DNA of 64,000 nt from Cryptomeria japonica (GCF_030272615.1 NC_081411.1:182488977-182552976); one strand, 5' to 3'; positions 11,101 through 23,954 are shown, numbered from the stretch's first letter. The notes: generated from the letters alone by a model not told the origin. Numbers and translations: made by a program.

Positions 11101-12424
11101 TCTTAGATATTGTTGCTGCTAGGATATGTTGTTGCCATTGATGTCAACATATTCATATGATTTATTGTTCCAGTGTTTGTAGATTAGTTTATTGATATCA
11201 TGGTTCATCTTATGAAATATTTTTAATATTATTACATCTTTCTGTATTGGTTTTGATGATACATAAATCTTAATTGATCTTATCAAATGATGTGGTTTGC
11301 AGTTTGATTTCACTGTTTAGTATTTGATGTTTCCTCCGGTACGTTCCAGTGTGATCCAATCTTCAGCTGATGTTTTGGGATGTTGTTTGGGATATCCTTG
11401 TGTATCTTTCTTTCAGATGGTTAGTGATTTGGTGTATCGTAAGTTATCTTTCTTTGTGACAATTGTTGTTATTTTAGTGTTCTTGAGTTTTAGACGTTAA
11501 CAAATGAAGATTTGATAAGTGGTGTCGGTGTAACTATTATAATCAATTCTAACATTCTTGTTCATGTTTCCTAACCATGTCCTATTTATTTTGATGGTCC
11601 ACATTGATCTTTGTGCACATTCCTAGTGACTTTGCTAAACTAATGGTGTTCTTCATGTTATGCAACATTTTTGGTGGTGTAGCGTATTGCGGTGGATCGA
11701 GGCATGATTTCCAGTGGTGATAAGTGTTGGAGCATTTTAATTAGGTCCATTATATGTCATGTACATCATTATAATGGTCTGGTGGTTGAACTTTGTATCG
11801 TGTAATGAAATTTTGTTATTGAGGGTTGAGGGTTTAGCCAAGCTTGTTGTAAAGGTTGATGAATCATATAAATTAATGATATAGTCATGTAATTTGAGTG
11901 TCGACATTGTGTTTGCATTATTAGAAAGTGGTGAAAGTGTAATCAAATGAATACATCATTCAACATTGTAATAGGCATTGGTGTGGTGTAGAGCAGACAA
12001 GTGTGCTTAACAAAGACTTTCATCAAGCATTTGTAGGTGCTATCATTGTAGTTCATCTTTTCTGGATTATAGTCCAATTGTTATTGTAAGTCAGTGAGAC
12101 TTCCCAGAGGGTTGGAGCCTTCCAAGCATTTGTATTTTGAGCAGTGAGCTCTAGGCAGTGTGCCTGAATGCAGGTGCATTCCCCATTGTAATATTTTCAC
12201 ATACTACTACAAAGTATCATTTCATTGTGGGTAGGGTCCCACTGTGGGTTTTCCTTTAACCGGGTTTACCACATCAAAATATTGGTGTTGTGTGTTGTGT
12301 TATAACTTTTCTTACCTTCTTTATTGTTGCAGTTTATCGGATTTGAATTTATGTTTAAGTTTGCTTATCCAGTAAAAATTGATTCACCCCACCTCTCAAT
12401 TTTTCTTCATTGTTGTTTCCAATA
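11101..12424 (+). repeat. Element A, third LTR (3' LTR)
   Basis: About 1324 bp, starting TCTTAGATATTG after the polypurine tract AAAGGGTGAGAT and ending TTTCCAATA, followed at once by the right GATAG duplication (12425-12429). The sequence-start change TG to TC is shared with the second LTR but not the first. Confidence 0.85.
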
Positions 12425-12632
12425 GATAGTACTCCAACTCAGTAGACCATTCCTTTGTTTCTATGGTGGATGGTTGGTTGTTTAGTTTTTTGTTGTCTAT
12501 TTGTTTAGTAGTTTTTTTCTAGTTGTCTCCTAATTTTTTACGTGTTTTAGGTCTGGTTTTTGTTGGGTATGCACCTCTTATATTGCCTAGGTAGTTTATT
12601 TTTAGTGGTTATGTAAAAGGTTTGGTCCTATC
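12425..12632 (+). mobile_element. 3' tail of an interrupted LINE-like element
   Basis: T-rich noncoding DNA with GGTCTGGTTTTTGTTGGG and GTAAAAGGTTTGGTCCTATC. It resumes after element B at 20290 as TTGCTTTTATCAACCAAAA. The order GGTCTGGTT, GTAAA, TTTATC, TCAAAA parallels the 3' end of the LINE at 25660-25760. It gives the host context of both elements A and B: B inserted into this tail, A into the ORF upstream of it. Confidence 0.5.
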
Positions 12633-14124
12633 TATAAAGTTATGAAGCCAATAGCTAACAAGATGAGAGGGGGAGGTGAATCATACAAACTTAATCTTCA
12701 ATATTTCAATAGATTCAATCTAGTAACTTAAACTTCAACAATATAATAAAAAACTGCTAAACATGCTAACTCATAAACACATAATCATCATAACACCAGA
12801 TTTAACGTGGAAATCCAAATAGGGAAAAACCACTGCAGGATTTCAGACCCACTAAGAAATATACCCTTCTAGAGTATGCTTGGTTAAAAGAAAATCCTGA
12901 TAAAGATTACAAACACATTGCTAGATGTGACCCGATTAAGGGATTTCCCTCAGATCTGTTAGAATCTTCACTTTGTTAGAAGTGACCTTGTTAAAGGATT
13001 TCAAACACTCAACTAGAATGTCACCTTGCTAGAGGATTTACAAATAAGACTGTTAGGTCCACTCGGTTAAGAGATTTCTCTATTATTCAAAATAAACAAT
13101 AGTAGTAAATATATCTACAACTTCACATCTGAAATGCTAAAGCAGATTCTTATTTGCTCAAAACAATTTAGTCATAGGACTTATCTTATCCCTCTGCTAG
13201 GTTCCTTACTCTGTTATTCAAAATAGGTCTTCAAGCTTTTGTGCTCGGTAATCACTATGTAGCATCACTGTGCATACATTTTCCCGCATACATTGTTCAT
13301 CAACAATTCCTTATTTATAAACAATTCTAACTGCTTAATCTCTTTGATCACATTTCCCATTATCAATCTTAGCCATCAGATCTTCAAACTTGACCAGGTT
13401 CAATGTATCCTTCGATCTGAAAATGTTTTACCTTGCCTAGGAACTTGCATTCCTTTCTTGGAACTTGCACAAGGTTATTGCGGTTCAATCTGAGCTGTAG
13501 ATCTTCCTCCTGATCTTTCATTGCCATAGATCCTTAACAAACTTCATGTACGGTATACCAATCATTTAAACAACTCCAGCTCATCATTGTTCTTCATTAA
13601 ATAATGTTTGTATTTATCTAATACGATCTGTCATAACTCGGTTACAACACGGTAAATACTGAACTTTACTCGATAGACATTCTGCCTTCATTAACCGATA
13701 TCGATAACCTTAGGGTTTACCGACTAGGTTCCTTAGGGTTTACCGACTAGGTTCTTTGCTTGATGACATAGTATAGTATTGACCTTATAATCAGCAACAT
13801 TTGTACAATATAAAAACAATCTAAACATCATGATCTCATCATTGTCTAACTCGATAGTAGTTGCCCATTGAATAACTTATTTCTCCCCTTATTCATCACA
13901 TTCTTTTTGTGTCACTTACCGACCACTTAATACTCATCAAAACATACTTCTTAAGATATGGCAACATCATACTGAATCAGAAAATCAATTTCTTGACATC
14001 AATGACCAAATAATGTTATAAAGATAGTAATCATCCTTTTTCAGTTATATAAATAATCTTCAACAACCTTCTCAATATCCTTATTGAAATGCGAACAATC
14101 TTTCTTTCTACTGAGATGCCAACT
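12633..14124 (-). repeat. Element B 3' LTR
   Basis: About 1492 bp. On the plus strand it runs from TATAAAGTTATGAAGCC to GATGCCAACT, next to the rich polypurine tract. Both LTRs share the phrase CTTAGGGTTTACCGACTAGG as a short tandem duplication (near 13710-13750 and 19874-19915). Confidence 0.9.
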
Positions 14125-14545
14125 ATCTCCCCCTTTGGCATTGATGGCAAAACCAACAATATGGTAATACCAACAAGATATGCAAATTGATTTGGATTCA
14201 GATTGTTGGAATCTTCTCCTGTTATCCTTGAGTTGTACACTTCTTCTGAAAGACTTCTCCCCCTGTCATTATTCTTCTTCTTCATCAATTAGCATTCTCC
14301 CCCTTTCATTGATCTAACATTCTCCCCCTTTGACAACAATGCCAAAAAGCAAAAGAACTAATTCATGATTTCTTCCTTGCTGGTAAAAAAAAATACAAAT
14401 ATATCATCTCAGTCTCGGTCAGAGTAACATGTCTTCAATTCTTGTTTCCTGCAAAACTTTAGGCGACCTCCTAAAGTGTAAATCAACATCAATCCACACA
14501 TAATATTCTATAGATTCATCGAATTGATGCTTTCATCGAACTTTG

Positions 14546-15184
14546 TCAGTGAGTAGAAGATAGGGGTAGGACCCCTAGCTTGCTTCCGAGATACTCAAAA
14601 GTGTCCCTTGGTAATGGCTTTGTGAAGATGTCTGCAATTTGTTCCTTTGAACTGATATATTCCAGCATAACTTTCTTCTCTTGAACTTCTTCTCTGAGAT
14701 AATGATACTTTATAGAGTTATGCTTTGTCTTAGAGTGCATTACCAGATTCTTTGAAACGTTAATGGCACTCGTATTATCATAGAATATAGTTACTGGCTC
14801 AGTAACCTTTTCATTTATACCTTCTAATAGTTGCTTGATCCATGTTATATTGGTACAATTCAATGCTGCAACAACATATTCAACTTCAGCTGTTGACTGT
14901 GAAATGCATCCTTGTTTCTTGCTAAACCAACTTACTAGTCTATTTCCCAAGAAGAAAGCTCCACCACTTGTGCTTTTCTAGTCATCAATGTTCCCTACCC
15001 AATCGGCATCAGTATAAACTTTTAAATCAAAATCATTTCCTTTTTCATATACTAAGCCATAGTCTTCAGTGCCTCTTAAGTATCTGAAAATTCTCTTGAT
15101 TACTGTCATATGGGTTTCCTTGGGATCTGCAAAAAATCTTGCAACAATACCTATTGCATGTGCTATATCCAGTCTACTATGCAC
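14546..15184 (-). pseudogene. Element B RNase H and pol C-terminus
   Basis: Two open blocks in pol order. 15184-14978 has MHSRLDIAHAIG, RIFRYLRGTEDYGL and YTDADWVGN. 14950-14546 has SWFSKKQGCISQSTAEVEYV, HSKTKHNSIKYHYLRE and FTKPLPRDTFEYL. A TAG near 14975 separates them. These are the standard copia RNase H domain and C-terminus, which degrade the RNA of the RNA:DNA hybrid. Confidence 0.88.
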
Positions 15185-15285
15185 AACATATTATAACTTT
15201 CCAATCATAGATCAGTAAAGTGTCTCATCAACAGATGCAGATTCATCATTCTTTGATAGTTTACAGTTGGTAGTCATAGGAGTAC

Positions 15286-16020
15286 TTACAAGTTTAGAAT
15301 CCTCCATTCCAATTTCTTCAAGATTTCCTTTATGTACTTGGATTGAGTAATGAAAATATCATCTTTCATTTGCAGTATCTGTAAACCTATAAAATACTTT
15401 ATCTCATCGATTAGTGAGATCTCAAATTCTTTGCACATTTCATTTCCAAAGTTTTTGCATAGAGAGTCATTTCCATAAAATATAATGTCATCAACAAATA
15501 TGGTTGAGATCAGTATTCCATTGTCCTCATCATTCTTCATGTACATATTGTTGTTTTCACTTGTTCTTATAAAACTAATCATGATCAAATAAGAGTGAAG
15601 TCTTTCATACCATGCTCTAGGTGCTTGTTTCAGCCCATATAAAGCTTTGTTTAATTTACATACCTGATCTTTAATCCTGTCTTCAACAAATCCTTCAGGT
15701 TGTTCAATGTAAACTTCTTCTAGTATGCCATTCAAAAATGCAGATTTAACATCCATTTGATATACCTTGAAATTTTTGAAAGCAGCATATGCCAACAATG
15801 TTCTTACTCCCTCAAGTCTAGCCACAAGTGCAAAAGTCTCACCATAATCTATTCCTTCTTCTTGAGCATAGCCTTTGCAAATTAGTCTTTCTTTGTTTCG
15901 AATGACCTCACCTTTTTCATTTAGCTTGTTTCTGAAAATCCACTTTGTACCGATTACATATTTGTCCTTCGGTCTTGGGATCAGTGTCCATGTGTCATTC
16001 TTCTTGATTTGATCAATCTC
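15286..16020 (-). pseudogene. Element B reverse transcriptase
   Basis: The main block (15825-15286) has [11 protein letters not shown] with its catalytic Asp, [15 protein letters not shown] and an FVDD catalytic box (about 15487-15498). It ends in KYFIGLQI. Upstream minus-strand sequence to about 16020 gives the N-terminal RT motifs ([25 protein letters not shown]) across a frame break near 15830. The catalytic aspartates are intact, unlike element A. Confidence 0.88.
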
Positions 16021-17109
16021 TTATGTCATAGCATTTACCCAATCTTCACTGTTAAATGCCTCTTTTACTATTCTTGGTTCAAATTCAGATATCAAACATG
16101 TGTTCTGTCTCAGTTTGTTCCTTGTCATCACTGGATCATCCCTATCTCCAATAATCTGACTTGATGCACGATGTCTTCTGACATATTTGGCTAATATAGG
16201 CTCGGTAGGCTCTGTATGATCTTCTTCATCACTCGGTAACTGGACATTATCTTCATTTTCTTTAGCAACTTTCTCGGTAGGACTTCTCAGTTGAACATAA
16301 ATAAATTCTTCATAGTTTTCTGGTTCTTTGGAATTTCCTTCATCATTTCTTTCTGCAAATTCATCAATTTTCACATTTGCACTTTCCACTATTTTGTTAG
16401 ATGATTTGATCAGACATTTAAATGCTTTACTTCTAGAAGAATAACCAAGAAATGTTCCTTCCTCACTTTTCTGATCAAACTTTCCATTTCTATCATCTTT
16501 GTGAACATAACATCTACTTCCAAAGATTTTAAAGTAACTTACATTAGGTTTCTTGTCATACCAGATTTCATATGGTGTCTTCATAGTTCCTTTCTTCAGT
16601 TGTACTCAGTTTAGGGTGTAAACAACAGTGCAGATTGCTTCTCTCCAAAATGTTTGAGGTACCCTCTTTTCTATCATTAGTGTTCTGGCACAATCTACAA
16701 TTGATCTATTTCTTCTCTCAGCTATCCCATTTTGTTGTGGTGTTCTTGGTGTAGACACTTGCCTTTTTATACCATGATCATTGCAGAATAAGTTAAATTC
16801 ATCAGAAGTGAACTCTCCTCCTCTATCAGATCTAAGACATTTCAGTTGTCTTCCTGTTTCATTTTCAACTCTTGCCTTGTACCATTTAAACATTTTAAAA
16901 GCTTCTAATTTTTCTTTTAAAAACATAACTGAGATCATCCTTGAGTAATCATCCACAAATAATATGAAATATTTATCTCCATAATAACTTTGAACTTTCA
17001 TGGGACCACAAAGGTCAGTGTGTACTAGATCTAAAATTCCTTTAGAAGTGTAGGACTTACTTGTAAAGCTTGATCTTGTCATCTTACCCATCTGGCATCC
17101 TCGGCACAT
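16021..17109 (-). pseudogene. Element B integrase
   Basis: 17109-16606 contains the full catalytic core: HTDLCGP, CLRSDRGGEF and GIAERRN supply the D, D and E residues, with TPQQNG just before the Glu. The C-terminal part (16584-16021) has YFKIFGSRCYVHKDD, EGTFLGYSSRSKAF and an acidic linker ending near EAFNSEDWVNAM, where RT begins. One stop near 16590 separates the two. The copia integrase inserts the cDNA into the genome. Confidence 0.9.
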
Positions 17110-17250
17110 AGCATTCTCAGGTTTTTCCAGACTCGGTAGACCTCTTACTCGGTGCTTCTTACTTATTTTGATCAGATTATCAAAATTTACATGACAAAAC
17201 CTTTTATGCCATAACTAGGTATCATCTATCTTAGCATAAAGACACTTGTT

Positions 17251-18198
17251 TCAAGTTGAGTCAAGATGAAATGTATTACCTTTTGTTTGTGTCCTGGTAG
17301 CAGCTAACTTTCCATGCTTGTCATGAACTTTGACAATTCCTTTCTGAAATTCTATTCGGTATCCTGTATTGTTTAGCTGTGCTACACTAAACAAATTGTA
17401 TTTCAAACCTTCAACCCAGTATACATCATCACATTTAGCATTGTCAAGAAGTGTTATAGATCCTTTACCTTTCACCGAACATGGTACATCATTACCAAAT
17501 CTAACATAACCTCCATCATAGTCTTCTAATTTAACAAACTTGTGTTTATCACCTATCATGTGATGTGAGCATCCACTATCTATGATCCAAGAATCATTAT
17601 TATTTATGTGAGATATTAGGGCTTTTTCTTCATACCTTTCTTCATCTGATCCATCTTTAATAGCCACATAAACAACTTCCTCTGTATCAGTTTCATCAGA
17701 TTGATCATCGTTGGATTCTTCATCAGCTACTAGGCATGTCTTTTTGTCTCTCCTCTTGAAGTCTCGGTGTCCTCTGTATTGGTTGTCTTTCTGCCTGTTA
17801 TCTCGGTATTCTCTATTTTCACTAGATTCTTTGTCAGGATAGTTAGAAGCCATATGACCTATTTTATCACAATTGAAACATTTTAAAGGTAGCTTTCCTT
17901 TATACTTGCCTTTGCCTCTCGATAGCCTTCTGGCCAATAGTGCTTCAAACTCTTCCTTCTTTCTAATTTCCTCACACAATTTGTGTACTTCTTCCATGTT
18001 CTTACAAAATATTTCACTTGCTCCATTGTGATTTCCTTCAGAGTACTTACTCATTCTATCATTGTAGTCATTAGATTCACCAAGATGAAAAGAACTGAAT
18101 GCAGATTCTAGTTTATTTACTGAAGACCCACTATTATCAAAATTACTTAACTCAAATGCATGTAGCTTACTGATAGTAGCATCCAAAGAAGCTGGCAT
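17251..18198 (-). pseudogene. Element B gag C-terminus, zinc knuckle and protease
   Basis: A 315-codon open frame. Residues 107-120 form a knuckle CFNCDKIGHMASNY in which the fourth ligand is Tyr rather than Cys, as in element A. A basic and acidic linker follows. The protease begins at WIIDSGCSHHM (residues 204-214; DSG at about 17572-17580) and continues with VRFGND, VKGKGSI and VEGLKYNLFSVAQL. The pre-integrase zinc segment is at the end. The protease active site is intact. Confidence 0.9.
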
Positions 18199-18234
18199 GT
18201 TAGGTACATACCTTAGTTCACTGATTGCAGAGAC

Positions 18235-18640
18235 TCAAATAGCATAAGCTGGTAGAAGTGTTCTAAGCAACTTACTTGTTACATCCTTTTCTTCAATAGT
18301 TCCTCCTACTCCTTTGATTTGATTGATAGTCTCCTTTAACCTTGTGATGTATTGGGTTATGTTCTCACCTTCATTGATTCTCATGGATTCAAGTTGTCCT
18401 CTTAGGCTATCTACTTTTTCTCTTTGGACATGTTCATCATCACCATACACAGATATAAGCTTGGTCCACATTGCTTTTGCATCATTACAACCTTGTAGAT
18501 CATTAAACTCTAAGTCGGTCAATACTGATGTTATTTCAATCATAGCTTGAATATGTTCTTGCTTTGCCTTTATCTCTTCCAAGGTCATCAGGTTGGTGCT
18601 CGGTGCAATGTAATCATTCTCCAGATAATATGTAGCATAT
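18235..18640 (-). pseudogene. Element B gag N-terminus
   Basis: The open block at 18588-18235 reads as copia gag (UBN2 type): HIQAMIEITSVLTDLEFND, AKAMWTKLISVYGDDEHVQ and SLRGQLESMRINEGENITQY. A stop and short frame break near 18235 separate it from the knuckle-bearing block. The upstream leader to 18793 is less clear, with a partial match to the usual N-terminal gag start. Confidence 0.8.
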
Positions 18641-18793
18641 TCTCAAATTCCTGATAGGTGCAACTTCATTCTTTTCTGCCGTGTGGAGAAACTTGACTTG
18701 TTCAGCTTTGGTGCATCCCTTTTATACATCTTCGGATCTTTGCCTCAACTACCTTTAAACTTTTCTTCCAGAGTCCACAGCTCTGCTACCAAT

Positions 18794-20289
18794 TGTAAAG
18801 TTCTAAAGCCAATAGCTAACAAGGTGAGAGGGGGGGCGAGGTGAATCATACAAACTTAATCTTCAATATTTTGACAGATTCAACCTGGTAACTTAAACTT
18901 TAGCAATATAATCAAAAACCGCTAAACATGCTAACTCATAAACACATAATCATCATAACACCAGATTTAAAGTGGAAACCCAAATAGGGAAAAACCACTG
19001 TGGGATTTCGGACCCACTAAGAAATATACTCTTCTAGAGTATGCTCGGTTAAAAGAAAATCCTGTTAAAGATTACAAACACATTACTAGATGTGACCCGG
19101 TTAAGAGATTTCCCTCAGATCTGTTAGAATCTTCACTTTGTTTGAAGTGACCTTGTTAAAGGATTTCAAACACTCAACTAGAATGTCACCTTGCTAGAGG
19201 ATTTACAAATAAGACTGTTAGGTCCACTCAGTTAAGAGATTTCTCTATTATTCAAAAAAAAAAACAATAGTAAATATATCTGCAACTTCACATCTGAAAT
19301 GCTAAAGAAGATTCTTATTTGCTCAAAACAATTTAGTCATAGGACTTATCTTGTCCCTCTGTTGGACTCCTTACTTTGTTATTCAAAATAGGTCTTCAAG
19401 CTTCTATGCTCAGTAATCACTATGTAGCATCACTGTGCATACATTTGCCCGCATACATTGTTCATCAACAATTCCTTATTTATAAATAATTCTAACCACT
19501 TAATCTCCTTGATCACATTTCCCATGATCAATCTTAGCCATCAGATCTTCAAACTTAACCAAGTTCAATGTATCCTTCGATCTGAAAATGTTTTACCTTG
19601 CCTAGGAACTTGCATTCCTTTCTTGGAACTTGCACAAGGTTATTACAGTTCAATCTAAGTCGTAGATCTTCCTCCCGATCTTTCATTGCCATAGATCCTT
19701 AACAAACTTCATGCACGGTATACCAATCATTTAAACAAATCTAGCTCATCATTGTCCTTCATTAAATAATGTTTGTATTCATCCAATACGATCTGTCATA
19801 ACTCGGTTACAACACGGTAAATACTGAACTTCACTCAGTAGACATTCTGCCTTCATTAACTAATATCGATAACCTTAGGGTTTACCGACTAGGTTCCTTA
19901 GGGTTTACCGACTAGGTTCTTTGCTCGGTGACATAGTATAGTATTAACCTTATAATCAACAACATTTTTAGAATATAAAAACAATCTAAACATCATGATC
20001 TCATCATTGTCTAACTTTGTAGTAGTTGCCCATTGAATAACTTATTTCTCCCTTTATTCATCACATTCTTTCTGTGTCACTTACCGACCACTTAATACTC
20101 ATCAAAACATACTTCTTAAGGTATGGCAAAATCATACTGAATCATAAAATTAATTTCTTGACATCAATGACAAAATAATGTTATAAAGATAGTAATCATC
20201 CTTTTTCAGTTATATCAATAATGTTCAACAACCTTCTCAATATCCTTATTGAAATGCTAACAATCTTTCTTTCTACTGAGATGGCGACA
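18794..20289 (-). repeat. Element B 5' LTR
   Basis: About 1496 bp. On the minus strand it starts TGTCGCCATCTCAG and ends GAACTTTACA, followed by the primer-binding sequence TTGGTAGCAGAGC, one base different from the usual copia TTGGTATCAGAGC. Paired with 12633-14124. Confidence 0.9.
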
Positions 20290-20310
20290 CTATCTTGCTT
20301 TTATCAACCA

Positions 20311-21661
20311 AAATAGTTGTATGTACATTATTGTGGAAGTGTAACATGTTGTTGCCATATCTTTAGCATTTTTGTCATTATTCCAAAAAAAAGGGTAATT
20401 TTTTTAGTTTTTTCCTTTGGTGTGTTGGTTGGGGCATTACTTATGGCATCAAAACCCATGTTGTAACACTAAATAAAAGAGGGACCTAACAAATCCTCCA
20501 TTGTAAAATTTAAATAAAAATGAACATGACAAATCCTCCTTCCCAATATTTCTTGTCCTTATGCAATTAACAATATATAGATCCAAGTTCTTAATTACAA
20601 AATGATTTTTCATAACCAATTGCATACCAAACAATGATTATGTTCTTGTTAGGTGTAGCAACCTTTGACACGCGACATAATGCAAACTTGGAAACATATA
20701 TTCTTGTGTGATATTGCCTTGAGTACAAAAATATTCTTCATGAAATCTAAACCCTTAGATGGAAAAAAAAATAGCGCATATATTCTAACAGTTAAACTAA
20801 TCCATCAACAACTGAATGTAATTTTGGTCATTCTCCTTTCTACAAATTTGATAACTTTGAGAGTAAAAGACCTACACTAAATTAATTTTATGTTATTATT
20901 TCCCTAACATAACCAAGTTACCTCTGCCATCATTTTATTTTTAGAGAACATATATTTCTTCCCATTTTATATTCTTCCTTGTATAAGCATCTATTTGAAG
21001 TATACACATGCACTAGAACTTGAGAATTCAAACCATAAGCACATGAAACTTATCATTGTATCACAAATATTGTTTTTATACTAAATGAAATTATTATGAC
21101 CATCAATGAGTCATTCACAATAATTACACAAATTTAAAATAATTACCCATTTTACCTTTGAGTTGTTCAGATAAAAACTACTAGAAACCACACCATTTGT
21201 TTCAAACTTTGCCTCAACTTGATGATTTCATAAATAATTTTAGGATTTGATTTATAGCACAAATATGACATATGGGGGCCAAGAATTAGCATCATATAGT
21301 AGCAACACATATTCCTCCTAACTCTAAAAACTGCCCTTGTAGATTGTCTTAGGACTCTTTCTAATGATACACTATCATTGAGAGAAAAATCTAGACACTA
21401 AAGATTTTTATACTGGTGAAAATATGAATTTTGTAACATGGTAGACTATGATAATACTCATGTAATACTCTACAACAACCAACACATTCTTTAGGAACAA
21501 ATATTTCATTAATCTCTATACTACTTAGAAAATACATGTCAATTAACCCATCCTTCACCTCAAATTGGGAAATTGTTTCTTTTTCTTCAATGACTAATCT
21601 ATAATAATAAATATTTATATAGGGGAAGAAAATAACATCATGTAGTAGTATAGGGGAATAA
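20311..21661. other. Intergenic stretch, nothing recognised
   Basis: AT-rich sequence without conserved domains. Short ORFs (20449-20634, 20665-20880, 21391-21672) lack any recognisable motif or codon pattern. It is probably the DNA into which the LINE at 21678 inserted; the phrase AACATCATGTA occurs twice near 21632-21675 just before that insertion. Confidence 0.5.
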
Positions 21662-21677
21662 AAAAACATCATGTAAT
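21662..21677 (+). repeat. Left 16-bp target duplication of LINE (AAAAACATCATGTAAT)
   Basis: The same 16 bases occur at 25754-25769 immediately after the LINE 3' tail. An A-rich start is typical of LINE endonuclease target sites. Confidence 0.8.
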
Positions 21678-21739
21678 TGTTTCTCTAATGAGTGAAGCTT
21701 TCAACAAAATAATTTAGAGAAATGTTAGGAAGAGTAATC

Positions 21740-23954
21740 TGAGGGGTTTCCGGTCGTCATCTCAAGCTACTATTTTCTCCCACCAGCAATTTGTTGATGA
21801 TATGATACTAATGGGAGAAATTATTATTAAAGAAGCTAATAATATTAAGGTTATTTTGGATACTTATGAGAAAGGATCGAGGCAAAAAGGTTAGTCTCTC
21901 TAAAAGCTCCATATTCTTCATGAATACTCCTGAGCATAGAAAAATGAAGATTGCCAATATCCTGGGCTGTAAGATGGGTGTCCTCCCTGATTCGTATTTG
22001 GGTCTACCCTTGTGTCTGGGACCTTTCCTTGAATCTTTCTGGTTTAGTTTGGTAGATAAATTTTAAAGGAAGCTGGCTGGTTGGAAAGGGGCTTTGCTAA
22101 GCCAAGTGGATAAAATTCAATTAATTAAGGCTTTGCTTTAGAATCTCCCTTTTTATTCTATGAGTCTATTTAAAATCTTGGTCAAATTTGTAGATAGAAT
22201 GGAATTATTCAAAAGCGCTTCCTTTTGTCAAGATCTTAACCCAAGAGTAGGCTTCATTTGGTCACTTGGGATCAGGTTTGTTTGCCTAGGAATCGTGGAG
22301 GCTTGGTTATTAGACATCTAAGAGACTTTAATAGAGCTTTAATGACGAAGAAGCTATGGAGATGTCTGGAAAGGAACAATGAGTGGATTGATATTTTTAA
22401 GGACAAATACCAAATTCATGGCTTCCAAAAAATGCTGGAAAATTATTCCCTCCTGACTTTTGTTTTTTGATTTGTGGGATAACTTCTTCAGATCCTCTCC
22501 CATTATTTCTCAGGGAAGCCGATGGGTTCTAGGAAATGGTAGAAATATAAGGTTTTGGGATGATTGGTGGATAGGAGAAGGACCTTTGTCTAATTTGGTG
22601 TGGGCTTCACAATTCAAAGAGAAATGCATTAATCTAATTGGATCTTAGGTTAGGGATTATATTAGTAATGGCATTTGGGTGTATCTCAAAACCTTGGATG
22701 CTTCTCTATCTCTATTATTTTCTTGGTTGAACATGATCACCATTCCTTCTTCTCTAGTGGAAGATTTTGTTATTTGGAATGTCTCTTCCTTGAGGCAGTT
22801 TTTGGTGGCAAATGCTTTTAAGAATCATCACTAGGTCTTTCTCTCCTCCCCCCTTTTGAGCTAGAATTTGGAATAATCTCTTAATTCCTGAAGGCAATGT
22901 CTTCTTCTAGTTATTCATGCAAAACAAGATTGCTACCATTGATAATCTCTATAAACGTGGGATCCCCATCACTAATAAACGCTTTTTATCTAAAGAGGAA
23001 GCTGAAAATGTTGATCATTTTATCTTACATTGCTCCTTTGCTAGGGACATCAAGGCTTTCTTTTTCAACCTATGGAATTGTAATTGGGTCTCCCTTGATT
23101 CTATCCAGAACTTTCGGTTCCAATGGAAGTGCCCTTATGACAATTATGCGATTGGTATTCTATGGAACTTATCCCTCCCTCATATTTCTTGGGGTTTGTG
23201 GAAGGAGAGAAATGATAGGTTCTTCAAAGATTTGGAGTCTAATGCTCTTCTAGTGGCTTTTAGAATAAGGAATGCTATTAAGGAAAATTTTCTTAATAAC
23301 TGTCTTGGCAGGAAAGATGATCCTCCTCTTGAGTCTTGCCAGGAGGAATGGGATACATTCAAGTGGTGGTAGATAAGCTGGAATATATCTATCCCTGTTC
23401 ATAAGATCAAACATAATAGAGAGAATATTTCTTGGAATCCGCCTCTTTCGGGGTGGATCAAACTTAATATCGATGGGGCAGCCAAAGGAAATCCTGGTCC
23501 AGCTGGCTATGGGGGAGTGGTGAGGAATCATTTGGGTTTGCTGGTCTCTGCAGTGGTGCTCCCTTTGGGCACCTAGACTAACCATTTTGTGAAGGCTAGT
23601 GTTGCATATATTGGGATACTCATTGCAAGGAAGGAGGGGTTCAAGCGGGTCTGGTTGGAGAGTGATTCGCTTAGTATTGTCAAATGCATTAAAGGATATA
23701 TGGTGCCTAGCTAGACTATCTCAAACGCAATCAGAGATTGTGTTGAAATGATAGCTGGCTTAGAAGATTTCAAGATTTCGCACATTTCCGGGAAGGAAAC
23801 AAACCGGCGGATCATTTGGCCAACTTGGTGGTGGGTAACGTGGCATTTAAATGGTGGAGTGGAAAGGAAACTTTCCTGAAAACCCTGTGCGACCTGGCAA
23901 AAAATGATGCCAAGATCTACAGCCTTTCCATTGAAATTTATGATGAAATATTAT
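21740..23954 (+). pseudogene. LINE ORF2 C-terminal half: RT, zf-RVT, RNase H
   Basis: Starts within RT at QQFVDDMILMGE (catalytic F-x-DD). Next come SKSSIFFMNTPE, GVLPDSYLGLPLCLGPF and LAGWKGALLS, the classic plant LINE thumb region, then WDQVCLPRNRGGLVIRHL, WRCLERNNEW and WVLGNGRNIRFWDDWW. The zf-RVT segment ends ENVDHFILHCSFA near 23035. A type I RNase H domain begins at LNIDGAAKGNPGP (about 23465) and includes VWLESDSLSIV. Its end is reached only after a one-base deletion near 23790, beyond which NKPADHLANLV is readable. Several stops and at least three frame breaks make it nonfunctional. Confidence 0.85.

Larger units (their letters stand above)
4410..12424 (+). mobile_element. Element A: Ty1/copia complex with three LTRs
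   Basis: The order is truncated LTR (4410-about 5003), short 3' internal remnant (about 5004-5238), full LTR (5239-6571), internal region (6572-11100), full LTR (11101-12424). A single pair of GATAG duplications flanks the whole, so it entered as one element and was later rearranged into LTR-internal-LTR-internal-LTR with most of the first internal region deleted. The internal region has copia order (gag, protease, integrase, reverse transcriptase, RNase H) but carries many stops and active-site changes, so it cannot be autonomous. It sits inside the ORF remnant that starts at 3634. Confidence 0.85.
12633..20289 (-). mobile_element. Element B: nearly complete Ty1/copia element
   Basis: Full structure on the minus strand: 5' LTR 18794-20289, primer-binding site just left of 18794, gag, protease, integrase, RT, RNase H, polypurine tract (ATCTCCCCCTTT on the plus strand, 14125-14136) and 3' LTR 12633-14124. 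Perfect CTATC target duplications lie at 12628-12632 and 20290-20294. The two LTRs (about 1.49 kb) differ by scattered substitutions and small indels, so it is not a very recent insertion. Its ORFs are far less damaged than those of element A. Confidence 0.92.
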
